Positions 22,485-33,378 of a DNA stretch of 64,000 nt are shown piece after piece. The notes beneath the pieces are model-generated. The model did not search any database. It was given only the letters and a program-made list of their open reading frames with translations, and was not told the DNA's origin. The DNA is from Paraphaeosphaeria minitans (lineage: Eukaryota > Ascomycota > Dothideomycetes > Pleosporales > Didymosphaeriaceae). How positions within the stretch are numbered: the first letter of the stretch is position 1; each line of letters starts with the position of its first letter. Made by a program: the position numbers and the translations under genes. Location: NCBI GenBank assembly GCA_015832175.1, contig WJXW01000007.1, positions 2,046,001-2,110,000 of the forward strand, given 5' to 3'.

Positions 22485-23621
22485 ATGTCCACTTCCCACA
22501 TTCAATCGCTTTGCCAACACCTTCTTGAGGCTACCAGGCTCAACCAGCTCCTCCTGCATCGCATCCAGGAGCTTGAGCTTGAGATTTATCAAGCAAGGCT
22601 GGCAAGTGCCCCTGTGTATACCCAGGATACCCTCCAGCCTCTCCTTTCTGCACGATCATCCACGCCAGTCATCAGACCGGCTGGAGCGCGCCACAAGCGC
22701 ACCGAGACACCCCAGCAGCTCTTTCTCAAGAACATCACCGATAACAAGGTGTACACCGTGGGCATAGAACCTCAAAATGACCGCGGCCTCCTCCACGACT
22801 TTTTCGAAGACATTCGCAAATGGGCCATTCACTATGCCATCGATCTGGATGGCGAAGAACTCACCCATTGCTCAACGATGAAGGATCTTGTTGCCATAAC
22901 AGGCGACAAGTCAGACATACAGCATCTGCTTGCTGATCGCGAGATGCGCCACGACGTTGTTTCAGCACTCATCATTCGAGACATCGTCTTCCATGCGATC
23001 GGTGAAGGATCCATGTTCAACTCCAAGCATCGAGATGGTGAGCTCTGCCGTGAGATTGTCTCCAATTTTGCAATGCTCTCCCACGAAGACCACGGCGCTA
23101 AGCACCAACTCTGTGTTCGACAAGCAGCTCTCTATGAAGATATGTACGTAGAGCACAGCCATCACGAATGGCGCACCAAGCAGGCAAATGAGCGTACAAA
23201 GGTGCTCCTCAACACACTTTCGCCTTTCCTCCGCCGAAGTATCAACGCTGATGGCGAGCATTCGCTCAGTGAGCTCTACGTGAAGGCCTACCGCATTGGT
23301 TTCCGCCTGCGCTCTCATGCGGTCAAATGGCAAATTATCTTCCCCGTTGCGGGCATGAAACTTGATCTCAATCGCATGGTCAATCGCACGCTCAACCTAG
23401 CGGGTGATCCTATGACGACTTGGAAGGAATTGACGAAGGACCCGGACAAGTACTTCGTGAGGTTTGCCATCACGCCCACAATGACGAAGTCGGACTTCTC
23501 CGCGGGCTATGAAGTCAAAGAGGTGGTGCATTCCTCCTTGGTACATGTTGGAAGGCAGAATGTGTCCAGCCTTAGAAAGGACATCCGAATCACACCGAGG
23601 GAAAATGGGCGGAAGCACTGA
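22485..23621 (+). CDS. Hypothetical protein with N-terminal coiled coil
   Basis: Single exon, 378 aa, opening with a clear ATG after a pyrimidine-rich leader. Residues about 5-45 are predicted helical and heptad-like (LCQHLLEATRLNQLLLHRIQELELEIYQ, given here only in part as LEATRLNQLLL). A Ser/Pro linker follows, then a mixed alpha/beta region from about 75 to 360 without a motif I recognise. It has no signal peptide, no membrane segment and no nucleotide-binding loop. Codon usage is even along the length and the other frames are poor, so it is a real gene. It may belong to one of the lineage-restricted fungal families; no function can be given. Confidence 0.75.
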   Translation: MSTSHIQSLCQHLLEATRLNQLLLHRIQELELEIYQARLASAPVYTQDTLQPLLSARSSTPVIRPAGARHKRTETPQQLFLKNITDNKVYTVGIEPQNDRGLLHDFFEDIRKWAIHYAIDLDGEELTHCSTMKDLVAITGDKSDIQHLLADREMRHDVVSALIIRDIVFHAIGEGSMFNSKHRDGELCREIVSNFAMLSHEDHGAKHQLCVRQAALYEDMYVEHSHHEWRTKQANERTKVLLNTLSPFLRRSINADGEHSLSELYVKAYRIGFRLRSHAVKWQIIFPVAGMKLDLNRMVNRTLNLAGDPMTTWKELTKDPDKYFVRFAITPTMTKSDFSAGYEVKEVVHSSLVHVGRQNVSSLRKDIRITPRENGRKH

Positions 23622-24102
23622 GTGTGGCTTTGCTTGCATGCATGTAGGGAAGACGTTTGGCAGCTTGTGTTCGAAGGGAGGATACCAAGTACTTCACCAT
23701 GAAGATTCATATAGACTGTTTGCGCATATGTACTTCCGTGTATCTAGTAAATACATTCCTGAGATTTGCCATCGATTGTGCCAGCTGTGACTTCAGCGTT
23801 CGCGTTGAGGCGAGCAAGGATCCGCGATTCAGGATGAGCCAGCGCAACAACCGAGCATCAGATTCATGTAGGTAGGTACGGTAGCTCCCCGCTCCCCACT
23901 TCTTCTGCTGCTGAACCTGTCGGACCGTGGGAAGCTGCAAACACCCCCCACGAAGCTCGTTGAAAAAGATTGGTTGATTGTGCTTGCGCTGTCGACGCGA
24001 TTGTGCTGCAAACCCTGGAACTGTTCACCCATCGCATGGCGGCCTTGACGTAGCTTCTCCCCCGGCTTGCAACGCCATGCATCCCACGCCGTCCGGTACA
24101 GC
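23622..24102. other. Intergenic spacer, PP2C gene promoter side
   Basis: No gene seen. A short TAGGTAGGTACGGTA element lies at about 23868-23882. Confidence 0.5.
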
Positions 24103-25965
24103 ATGTGGAAACCGTCACTACCCCTTTACCGAGCCAGCCGTCGGCATCTTGTCGCTCGCTCTACGTACAATCGCATCCGCCCGGCCACGTTAAGACGCCC
24201 CGCCGATCAGCAACGGCGCTGCTTCCACGAGTACTTCATCACCCACCTACCGTCCACATCGCTCCATCCCGACTCTCGCGTGTCCGGCGGCCCGCATCAC
24301 AAACTGCCGCGAGACAAGAGCACGCCTCATGAACCACGAGGCACGCACCGTTCGCCCGCCGCGGCTCCGCCAATGGTGGGCGCGACGCGAGAAATGACCG
24401 TGGTGAGGATACCGCTGAGGAGCGCAAAACATCATTTCGGGGTATCCGTGTCGCGAGGAACGCGTCCATACAACGAGGACTCGTTCCAGGCCGGGACCAT
24501 CGAGGTCCCCGCTTTCGCAAAGAGGCGCCCCATGTCGTTGCAGCGCGGCGCAAACGGAGGCATGACCAACGAGCTTACACCAGCCGGCAGTGCCAGCGGT
24601 GACCCGCAAGTCTTCTACTTTGGCGTGTTCGACGGGCATGGCGGGAGCGACTGCGCCGATTTCCTGCGGGAGGAGCTGCACAACTACGTCGAGGATGCGA
24701 TGAAGCTGTTCGAGCTGGAGAGTAGTCTCACAGGAAGGGGCACACCCAAGGGCTGGCCAGCCAGCACAGGTACACCAGACGATAGACCCGCGAAAACGCC
24801 GTCGAGACCTTCTGGGAAGGAAAGTCTGGACGCGATCGAAACACATACCCCACCCGGTTTGGAACCGCTCAAGCCGCCGGAGCCAGGCACGAAAGCCCCA
24901 GCGAATGGCGCAAATGGCAAGGAGGAGCTCATCGATAGCGCGCCGCCCGTAAAACAGTCCACCAGCGTCTCGAAAGCAGAGGAATTGGAACGGGCTTTGG
25001 TCAAGAACTGGAAAGAGCTGGTCGGAGGATACTTTCGACGCTTCAAGCCTGAGTATTTCTCGAGAGCGGCCGGTGGACAGGGCCATCAGACAGAGAAGGA
25101 TGTTCTTGCGAAGCGCAGCAGTTTTGGGGACATGCCAGACAAAGCGAAGGATGGCCTGGGCATCGAGACGGTGCTGGAGTATGCGTTCCTGAAGGCTGAC
25201 TACGACTTCGTGACTGCACAGGTTGGCAAGCAAGACGAAGATCCTGTTCTTGCTGACAAGGCTATCAACGATAACGATGTGCTGGGGGATCCGTCGCCAA
25301 AAGGCAGGCACATCGGCGGTCCCAAGCGCTTCAAAGGCGGAAGCACTTGCAGCGTTGTTCTCATATCCACGCCTACGCCCTCACCATTCTGGCATCCTTC
25401 GTCTCCCTCTTCGCTCATCACAGCACACGTGGGAGACACGAGGATACTCCTCTGCGACACAGCAACTGGTCAAGCCGTGCCACTCACATCCAACCATCAT
25501 CCATCCCTGCCCGAGGAAGCCACCCGCCTCCGTCGGTACGCGGCCACATTCGTGACGGATTCCTTTGGCGAGGAGCGCATGTCCGGACTGGCGAATACGC
25601 GTGCCTTTGGCGACATGGCGTCCAAGCGCATGGGCGTGTCTGCCGAGCCCGAAATCCGCCGCGTGGAGCTCTCGCCCGCCGGCTACTCGTTCCTGGTGCT
25701 CTGCTCGGACGGCGTGTCGGGCCATCTGAGCGACCAGGAGATTGTCGACATTGTGAAGGAGGCAAAGACGCCAGAGCAGGCAGCGAGGGACGTCACAAAC
25801 TTTGCCACCGAGGTCAAGAGCGACAGCGACAATGCGACTACGTTGGTGGTCAGGCTGGGCGGCTGGGAGCGCAGGAGCGAAGGCGGCTTGGGCAGTCTGG
25901 GGACAAAGGAGATGCGGGACTGGAGGACAAGTGAAAGCATGGATCCGAGGAGGGGCAGGACCTAG
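24103..25965 (+). CDS. PP2C-type Ser/Thr phosphatase, mitochondrial (Ptc6-like)
   Basis: Metal-dependent protein phosphatase, 620 aa, single exon. The ATG at 24103 is followed by an Arg/Ser-rich amphipathic leader (residues 1 to about 40, few acidic residues) typical of mitochondrial import; sequence upstream lacks an ATG in frame. PPM motifs in order: SRGTRPYNEDSF (about 137), FGVFDGHGGSDCADF (about 190, with the two metal-binding Asp/Gly positions), GGSTCSVVLI (about 430), ITAHVGDTRILLC (about 455), RMSGLANTRAFGD (about 510), LVLCSDGVSGHLSD (about 545) and SDSDNATTLVVRL (about 585). A long insertion of about 150 residues, Pro/Lys-rich, separates the DGHGG motif from the rest, as in fungal Ptc6 relatives. 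Yeast Ptc6 acts on pyruvate dehydrogenase; the same substrate is a reasonable inference. Confidence 0.92.
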   Translation: MWKPSLPLYRASRRHLVARSTYNRIRPATLRRPADQQRRCFHEYFITHLPSTSLHPDSRVSGGPHHKLPRDKSTPHEPRGTHRSPAAAPPMVGATREMTVVRIPLRSAKHHFGVSVSRGTRPYNEDSFQAGTIEVPAFAKRRPMSLQRGANGGMTNELTPAGSASGDPQVFYFGVFDGHGGSDCADFLREELHNYVEDAMKLFELESSLTGRGTPKGWPASTGTPDDRPAKTPSRPSGKESLDAIETHTPPGLEPLKPPEPGTKAPANGANGKEELIDSAPPVKQSTSVSKAEELERALVKNWKELVGGYFRRFKPEYFSRAAGGQGHQTEKDVLAKRSSFGDMPDKAKDGLGIETVLEYAFLKADYDFVTAQVGKQDEDPVLADKAINDNDVLGDPSPKGRHIGGPKRFKGGSTCSVVLISTPTPSPFWHPSSPSSLITAHVGDTRILLCDTATGQAVPLTSNHHPSLPEEATRLRRYAATFVTDSFGEERMSGLANTRAFGDMASKRMGVSAEPEIRRVELSPAGYSFLVLCSDGVSGHLSDQEIVDIVKEAKTPEQAARDVTNFATEVKSDSDNATTLVVRLGGWERRSEGGLGSLGTKEMRDWRTSESMDPRRGRT

Positions 25966-27245
25966 ATTCTACATGTGGAGGATGCTGTCTTGAAGCACGG
26001 GAGATGGCATGGGCTTCGGCTTTTGCATATCATGGCGTTTGGGAGCGGCGTATTGTACATGGGGATCAGCAGGATGGTTTGCACCTGTACGGTGTGTATG
26101 TTTTTATTGGGCTGGAATCAGCTTCCAGATGAGCATGCTGCAGCTGCGCACATGACCATGACGCTGGACGTTTTCTTTTTCGATCGGCCGTGAGTGGATC
26201 TGGCCGACGCTGAACGGGTTTTCCAGAAGCATCGTGAGTGGACCTTGTCGACGCTGAACAGTTTTCAGAACGCCCGAGAGTGGATCTTGTCGACGCTGAA
26301 CAGTTTTCAGAACGCCCGTGAGTGGATCTTGCCACCGGTTGCTGTGGACGACGCCTCTAAGCATGCGGCGTTTGCGCTTGACTCGCGGGCGACTCCGATG
26401 AGGCTCGGTGAGGCCGCGTCGGCAACCAATCTCCACCGAAATGGTGTGGCAACGGCAGCTGGACTGTCGAGACAAAGCGAGCATGTGCAGAAGGGTGGTG
26501 CCTTGCAGTCCAAGGACCACGAGTTTCAACGACGGGCGCAGGGCTGAATGAATCTGGGGAAGCGAACCAATGCGCTGTCGTTGCAGCGGGAGCTTGCGGC
26601 TCCCATCTGGTGCCAGCGAATGGCGCAAGCCAAGGGGAGAGCAGGCGTGTACCTGCAGAAGACGAGACAGGCCCGGTGGTTCTTTGCAGGCAGACGGTCG
26701 GCGTGCGAGCTCGAGGGTGCTGAGGACGCTGAGGGTGCTGAGGGATAATCTGGGGCTGCGGCTTGGGGTCGTTGCCATGTTTGCGCTCGGGCCGCACCTG
26801 CCTGAGGCTGCAGCACAGGATCAACAACGCGGGCAAGAGCCCAGAGGGAGGAAATTGTGATGCGCCGCCCTCGGCCGTGTGCTCACTGCTGCTTCTCCCC
26901 AAAACCCCAGCCTTTGCCAGCGTCGTCGTGCCCGTTTGCTGACTGTTTGCATGTGCACACTGCACAGTCTCTCTCGCCGCAATAAAAAGGAGCCTCTCCC
27001 GCAACAGGCCGTACCGGTACCGTACCGTACGTAGTGGGGCAGAAAAACAGTCTACCCTAAGGTTCACGTGTTTTGGCCCTGCCTACGCTCGACCTCTTTC
27101 GCTTCAAAATCCCTCCCTACACCTCCCGCCCACCGCTACTTCTTTCAGGCTGCCTGCCTCTAATTTCTATAATACCCACGCACACTTCACCCGCCACTCC
27201 TTCGCCCAGATACCCCCTTGCCCTTCACACGCTCCCTTCGCAATC
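25966..27245. other. Intergenic spacer, importin beta promoter side
   Basis: No supported gene. It contains a 42-bp minisatellite (26192-26333). Long frames on both strands through this part start at non-ATG codons or cross the repeat. The last 200 bp are pyrimidine-rich and probably hold the importin beta transcription start. Confidence 0.55.
26192..26333. repeat. 42-bp minisatellite, three full copies and a partial
   Basis: Units start at 26192 (44 bp, diverged), 26236, 26278 and 26320 (partial). The two central copies differ at two positions. Each carries GTCGACGCTGAACAG (a SalI site). Because the central unit is 14 codons long, several frames stay open across it on both strands; this should not be taken as evidence for a gene. 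Confidence 0.85.
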
Positions 27246-30005
27246 ATGGATATCAACCAGGTGTTGGAGGGGACGCTTTCGCCTGGTATGCGCCTCTGCC
27301 AGACTCCACCGCGCCGTGCCGCTGTACTGACCGTGGTACAGATGCGAACATTCGAAAGGCCGCCGAAGACCAGCTCAGCCAGGCCGCCGAGTCCAACTTT
27401 GTAAGTGCCCCTCGCCGCCAGGAGCAGGCTGTGCCCGCTCCGGCTCTGCCCCCACGGTCCACACACTGACGCCCGCCAGCCTCAATATCTCACCATCCTC
27501 GCCGGTGAGCTCGCCAACGAGCAGTCACAGCCGCACATCAGGACCGCCGCCGGTCTTGCGCTCAAGAACGCCTTCACGGCACGCGAGTACGCGCGGTTAC
27601 GTCAGGTCCAGGACCGATGGCAGGCCCTGGATGTCCAGATCAAAAACGACGTCAAGCAGCTTGCCCTGAGCACGCTCTCGTCGTCGGACGCCCGCGCGGG
27701 GCAGTCTGCCGCCCAGTTCATCGCCTCCGTTGCCGCCATCGAGATACCCCAGAACCAATGGCCGGAGCTGATGCAGACGCTCGTCCAGAATGTGGGCGAG
27801 GGTCCTCCCCACCAGAAGATGGCCTCGCTGACCACCATCGGCTTCATCTGCGACACCGACGACTTGGACCTGCGGGAGGCTCTGCAGCACCACTCCAACG
27901 CCATCCTCACCGCCGTTGTCCAGGGTGCTCGCAAAGAGGAGCCCAACAATGACGTACGACATGCCGCCATTTCGGCCCTCGGCGACTCGATCGAGTTCGT
28001 GCGGTCCAACTTTGAGAATGAGGGCGAGCGAAACTACATCATGCAGGTCATATGCGAGGCAACACAGGCGGACGACAACCGCATCCAGCAGGGCGCATAC
28101 GGCTGCCTGAACAGGATAATGGGCCTCTACTACGACAAGATGCGCTTCTACATGGAGAAGGCGCTCTTCGGTCTGACCATCCAGGGCATGAAGAGCGACG
28201 AGGAAGACGTCGCTAAGCTCGCTATCGAGTTCTGGTGCACCGTCTGCGAAGAGGAAATCTCCATCGAAGACGACAACCAACAGGCCCAGGCTGAAGGCTC
28301 GACTGAGTTGCGAGACTACTTCAATTTTGCACGCGTCGCGACTCAGGAGGTTGTTCCCGTGCTACTCGAGCTTCTGGCTAAGCAGGATGAAGATGCCGAC
28401 GACAACGAATACAACGTCTCCCGTGCTTCATACCAATGTCTGCAGCTCTGGGCAAGCTGCGTGGGCAGCGGTGTTGTGCCTCCTGTCCTTCAGTTCGTCG
28501 AGAAGAACCTCCGCTCCGATGACTGGCATTACCGGGACGCCGCCGTTTCGGCTTTCGGTGCCATCGTCGAGGGACCTGAGGAGAACGTCCTAGAGCCCTT
28601 GGTCAAGCAGGCTCTCCCTGTCCTAATCTCCATGATGGACGATCAGGTGATCCATGTCAAGGACTCCGCTGCTTATGCTCTGGGTCGTATTTGCGAGGGT
28701 GCACCAAGTGCTGTCGACGAGCAGCAGCACCTCCCCTCGCTCATCAGCGCTCTTTTCAACGGCCTGTCGAGCCACACTAAGATGGCATCTTCGTGCTGCT
28801 GGGCTCTGATGAACCTTGCCGATCGCTTCGCTGGCGAGCCCGGATGCGATTCGAACCCGCTCTCCGCCCACTTCCAGCAGAGCATCCAGCACATTCTCCA
28901 GGTCACCGAGCGCGGCGATGCTGACAACCAGCTCCGAACCGCGGCCTATGAAGTGCTCAACTCTTTCATCAACAACGCTGCCAACGACAGCATCGCGCTT
29001 GTGGCCACGCTTTCAAACGTCATCTTGGAACGATTGGAGAAATCCATTGCGCTCCAGCAGCAAGTCGTCAGCGTTGAGGACAAGCTGACCCTTGAGGAGA
29101 TGCAGACGAGCTTGGCCAGTGTTGTCATGGCCATCATTCAGCGTCTGGAGACCGACATCAAGCCGCAGGCAGATCGCATCATGCAGATTCTGCTTACGCT
29201 GCTTTCCAGCCTCCCGCCCAAGTCCAGCGTCCCGGACGCCGTTTTCGCCGCCATCGGTTCTATCGCGACAGCATTGGAGGAGGACTTCATCAAGTACATG
29301 GATGCTTTTTCCAAGTTCCTCTACAACGCGCTTGGCAACCAGGAAGAGCCCAGTCTCTGCTCCATGGCCATCGGTCTTGTCAGTGACATCACACGAGCTT
29401 TGGGCGAAAAGGTTGCGCCATACTGCGATGCTTTCATGAACTACCTGCTCAACAACCTGCGCAGTGCCGCGTTGGGCAACCAGTTCAAGCCAGCTATCCT
29501 GCAATGCTTCGGTGACATCGCACATGCCATCTTGGGGGCTTTCGAGACGTACCTCCCTGTTGTGGCCCAGGTGCTTCAGCAGGCTTCGTCTGTTTCGATG
29601 ACCACCGAGGGTAACTTTGAGATGATGGACTACATCACCTCGCTCCGTGAGGGTATCATGGACGCCTGGGACGGTATCGTCGTTGCTATGAAGTCGAGCG
29701 GCAAGACGCAGCTACTGGTTCAATATCTGGACTCTGTCTTTGAGTTGCTCCGCATCGTCCAGCTCGACAGCAACCGGACCGAGGCGCTACTACGTTCGTC
29801 ATGCGGTGTGATTGGAGACATCGCTGATGCTTTCCCCAACGGCGATATCAAGGAATACTTCCGACATGACTTCCTCACCGCGTTGACACGGGAGACGCGC
29901 GCCAACCAGGATTTCACCAACCGCACGCGCGACACCGCTCGGTGGGCACGCGAGCAGATCAAGCGCCAGATTGGTGAGTCTTTCTCTGATTTCTCCCTCG
30001 TCTAA
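27246..30005 (+). CDS. kap95: Importin subunit beta-1 (karyopherin Kap95 family)
   Basis: Carries importin-alpha/cNLS cargo through the nuclear pore and releases it on Ran-GTP binding. Exons: 27246-27285, 27342-27400 and 27480-30005 (874 aa; yeast Kap95 is 861). The first exon is only 40 nt and opens MDINQVLEGTLSP. The two introns end TACTGACCGTGGTACAG and ACACTGACGCCCGCCAG. The importin-beta N-terminal (IBN) domain occupies about residues 20-100, and the rest is an uninterrupted array of about 19 HEAT repeats, recognisable by recurrent helix pairs and the acidic loop EEEISIEDDNQQ near residue 290. The C-terminus ends in TRWAREQIKRQ-like residues as in orthologues. Confidence in identity is very high; exon 1 is supported by the family N-terminus. 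Confidence 0.96.
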
Positions 30006-32331
30006 GCCGTGGACTACATAGCTGTGATGGAGAGGAGCCCCCACAATATCATTATACTGATACCCTACAAGGCGGTGCCCAAGGTGTCATGGCCTGATTA
30101 GCTTGAAAATCCCTCTGCCCGCATCATCTGCAGACTTTGGTTCCCATGTTGATGTCACGCTGGATACCCTTTCAGGGATTTGAACTGGCGATTGACAAGT
30201 TTGGGCATAGTACGTGCAGATATGCAAGACAGACCGCCCCACGAACGGGAACGACAGCGTCGAGTACCACCCGATGGTGTTGAGTCGAACCGCGTTCTTC
30301 CGGATATTGGGGTCCCGATCAACCCAGTCGTGGAACGAGAGGAGATAGAACGCATTATCAGCTTTTCGTTCGCACGTCAGATGGCTCGATACAATCCGCC
30401 AAACCCGCCCCAGCCCTGATCGAGTCCACGGTAGCCGATCGTCCCGTCCCAGCGTACCCCCGGACCCGTCCCCGTCCCCGTCCCCGGCATCCATTCCAAT
30501 CACACACCCGCATCCGTACCCACAACACGCACCGAACCACCCCTTCACGCCCACGTCCACGCCCTAACACGAATGAGCACACTCCACCACTTCATGTAGC
30601 ACGAAAGTTTTGTACGGCGGACCGCCGAAACGGCCAGGTCTCGTCACGGAGAAACAGATACACGTCACGGCACCCACGCAGCATTTTCTCTATTATCGTG
30701 TTCTGTCCGTTCCTTTGTTTGTCAGTTGGTTCTTGTCCATGGATACCAGAGGTTTATTCAACGATGCTGGGGTTGAAGGCCTCGTTTTCTTTTGTTTCTT
30801 ACTCACTTCGTTTTCGGAAAATGGTTCCTTTGAGGGGGATGGAGAGGATGGCGAGTGGATGACGGAGGGAAGGGGAGAGAGGGAGGGAGTACAGAATTTG
30901 TAGTTGGTAATGCATATGGAATTTGCTCTATGTCTGCTTCATCCTTGTGTCTAGAGAGTGTGCGAAGTTGTTGGTGTTGGTGTTGTTGGTGCGGGTGCGG
31001 GTGCGGGTGCGGGTGCTGGGTGTCATGTCGTGGCATGTTATGCGAGTGTAGTAGAGTGCGTTCGTGGGTTCTCTCTACGAATGCTGCTGCAGCGACAGGC
31101 TGTCTATCGTACTTGTTCCACGGTGCTGTTGTGGGCAATGGTGGGGGCTTGTTGTACTGCACTGCACTGCATTGCATTGTATTGGAGTTGTCTGTTCAGA
31201 GGTAGGTCTAGAGACTGGCTGGGCTATTGGTGAGAGACGCACCGGGACGGCCACGTGGGCGAATCTCCTTCACCTAGAAGCTAAGTTGTCTCTCACCTCC
31301 AGGCTAGCTGTCTGTATCCCTACAACGCTCGCCTTCTGCTAAATTATGCATTAAGCAAAAGCTTTTCCTTTTTTTATGTCCTATCTAAACAAATCTAATA
31401 GCTAAGCAGCGCTTCATTCTGCGTTTATATTTGTTGTCTCTCGCCGCCTCCTAGCTTGGTTTTCCGGTTTGTGGCGGCTTCTACAGGCGTATTTATAAGT
31501 ACCTGTAGCGATAACAGTGGAGAATTCCCACAGAGCGGTGACTAGGTATTAACGTGGTAACGTTGACCTATTGCCAATGGTGAGTTGTCGTTGGAGCCTT
31601 CATGTTTATAGATGCATCGAATTGGTAGCGAGGAATAGAGAATGCCGCCTGTAGGTGGGGCCGTCTCTATAAGAAAGTGGAAAGAACAAGCATCGCGGAA
31701 GCAGCAATCTCTAGATCTGGTAGGAACGAGTACCAGTCGACTGGGGAAAAATACATCGTTATCTGTGTACGTTCCGCGAACGACTTGGTATCTTATCTGG
31801 AATACAAACGTCATGATGGCATGGGAAGCATGTCGGAAGCAGATACTCCTGTGCTCTGCTCGCGGATTGTTCAGTACTACATTATCTACTTTGAAAATCT
31901 CAACTTGTTGCAACTAATTCTGGGAGCATTGTTCAAAACACGAAGCTTACAGCAGACATAGCTAGAATCAAAAATAAGTCTTAACTCGAAGCACAGTACT
32001 GATATTTTGTCTTAAGAAAACGTTTCCAGATTGAGAGTGTGCTATAGACAATCAGGAGACACCATTAACAGTCCCAACTATCTGGAGAATCCAGGGCGCA
32101 TGAGAAAGCATTGACGACAAATGTTTTAGTCTAAGCTTGAATTGTACATCGTCCAATTGAAAAGACATGACGAGTCTATGCTACAAAGAAGAAGATTTTC
32201 TACTTCTTACATCACCCGCAGAAGTTACATTTTACTGACAAGCAAGTGATCATCTAAGAACTCCATCATACTTTCCTAGCTCGCCTGGCAACACAAACAC
32301 TTTTAGTGAGCTGTCACTGCACGTGATAAGA
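30006..32331. other. Convergent intergenic spacer
   Basis: About 2.3 kb between importin beta and a convergent hypothetical gene. No domain-bearing frame. Simple repeats: CCCCGT near 30466-30486 and GGTGCG at 30990-31018. At about 31340-31510 the DNA is richer in CTA/TAG steps and may be a small RIP-altered remnant (weak). A minus-strand frame at 31542-31913 has no recognisable feature. Confidence 0.5.
30990..31018. repeat. (GGTGCG)n hexanucleotide run
   Basis: Four to five GGTGCG units preceded by GTTGGT variants, in the 3' flank of importin beta. Confidence 0.8.
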
Positions 32332-33378
32332 TCAGACCGTCGGCCAAACCCACTGCCAGACCCCTCGTAAGCTCTGCAGCCAACCATTCCATGTATCTCC
32401 ACCGCTGCCCTCAGGCTCTAGATGCGGCTCCACAGCGTGATCATCCGTGCCCTCAACATGCACAAAAAACATGCCCGGCTCCACAAACCGCGAGTCAACA
32501 TACACATCCCACTCCTTCCCCACACTCTTGACCAAACTGTCCTCAAACCCCGGCTCCTGTACCTCCAACGTCTTCTTCCACACCGCCAGCAAGATCGGAT
32601 CAGACATCTCTTCCGGCTCGTCGCCTCCCTTCAACATATCCCGCATCGCCGTCCACGCCTCATCGAATACCCACGCCCGGGTGTCCGAAAACCCACCTTC
32701 CGCTCCTTTAGCCAGCGCATACCGATCCGGCACGTGCTCGACATACTCCCACTCATCCACCCACCCCGGCCACCCTATGCTCTGAGGACGGTGACGTCGG
32801 TACCCAGGCACATTGTAGAAGCGGTCGAGCACCTGCTCAGCTGTAGGCGCCGCCTTCTCTGTGATCCACTGCAGCTCCGCGTCCTCGTAGACATCAGCCA
32901 GTCTGCTAGCGACCCAGGCTTCGTCGAAGGCGGGCTTGACGATCTCCGTGTGCCAGAGGCGCCAGAATCTTTCGTCGATGGGGCGCTGCAGGTGCGGGAA
33001 CACGACGTACAGGTGTGGGTATTGGTCTTTCGTAGCATCGGTTCTCTTGAAACCGGTATGGCCGACTCCGAGACAGAGAGCGGACTGGATGGCGTCGGCT
33101 GTGAGTGTCGGGACGTGCGCTGCGATGGCGGTCGCGGTGGTGGGATCGATGTCGGGGCGGGTCAGCGGGGTGAGTTCCCATAGGAAGCGCTTGAAGAATG
33201 CGAGAGACGTGGGGAACGCGAAGGAGAGGGATATGGAGGTGACGGCGTTTCGTGGATGCGTGGGCTGATTACGGGCTTTGCTGGCAATAGACGGGATTCC
33301 GCTCTCGTGGACGAGGTTCTCTGGCTGGGTGCTTGGGGTTGGTTGCGGTGTGACAGCTGTTTCGGCAAGGTCAGACAT
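32332..33378 (-). CDS. Hypothetical protein
   Basis: Single exon, 348 aa, with an ATG at 33378 (MSDLAETAV); the open frame upstream lacks another ATG. The first 50 residues are Pro/Thr/Ser-rich and probably disordered. The remainder looks folded and globular: a Phe-rich segment (SISLSFAFPTSLAFFKRFLW), then ERFWRLWHTEIVKPAFDEAW and many aromatic residues (GWPGWVDEWEYVEHVP). No signal peptide, membrane helix or catalytic motif is evident. It is convergent with importin beta and separated by a long spacer. I do not recognise the family; it could be a lineage-restricted fungal protein. Confidence 0.75.
   Translation of the reverse strand: MSDLAETAVTPQPTPSTQPENLVHESGIPSIASKARNQPTHPRNAVTSISLSFAFPTSLAFFKRFLWELTPLTRPDIDPTTATAIAAHVPTLTADAIQSALCLGVGHTGFKRTDATKDQYPHLYVVFPHLQRPIDERFWRLWHTEIVKPAFDEAWVASRLADVYEDAELQWITEKAAPTAEQVLDRFYNVPGYRRHRPQSIGWPGWVDEWEYVEHVPDRYALAKGAEGGFSDTRAWVFDEAWTAMRDMLKGGDEPEEMSDPILLAVWKKTLEVQEPGFEDSLVKSVGKEWDVYVDSRFVEPGMFFVHVEGTDDHAVEPHLEPEGSGGDTWNGWLQSLRGVWQWVWPTV

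Noticed and set aside
24247..25311. 354-codon minus-strand open frame
   Set aside because: Lies antisense within the strongly supported PP2C gene. It is a codon-bias shadow without any domain.
26104..26778. 224-codon minus-strand and 117-codon plus-strand frames
   Set aside because: They run through the 42-bp minisatellite, which stays open in several frames; the plus frame lacks an ATG start. No domain.
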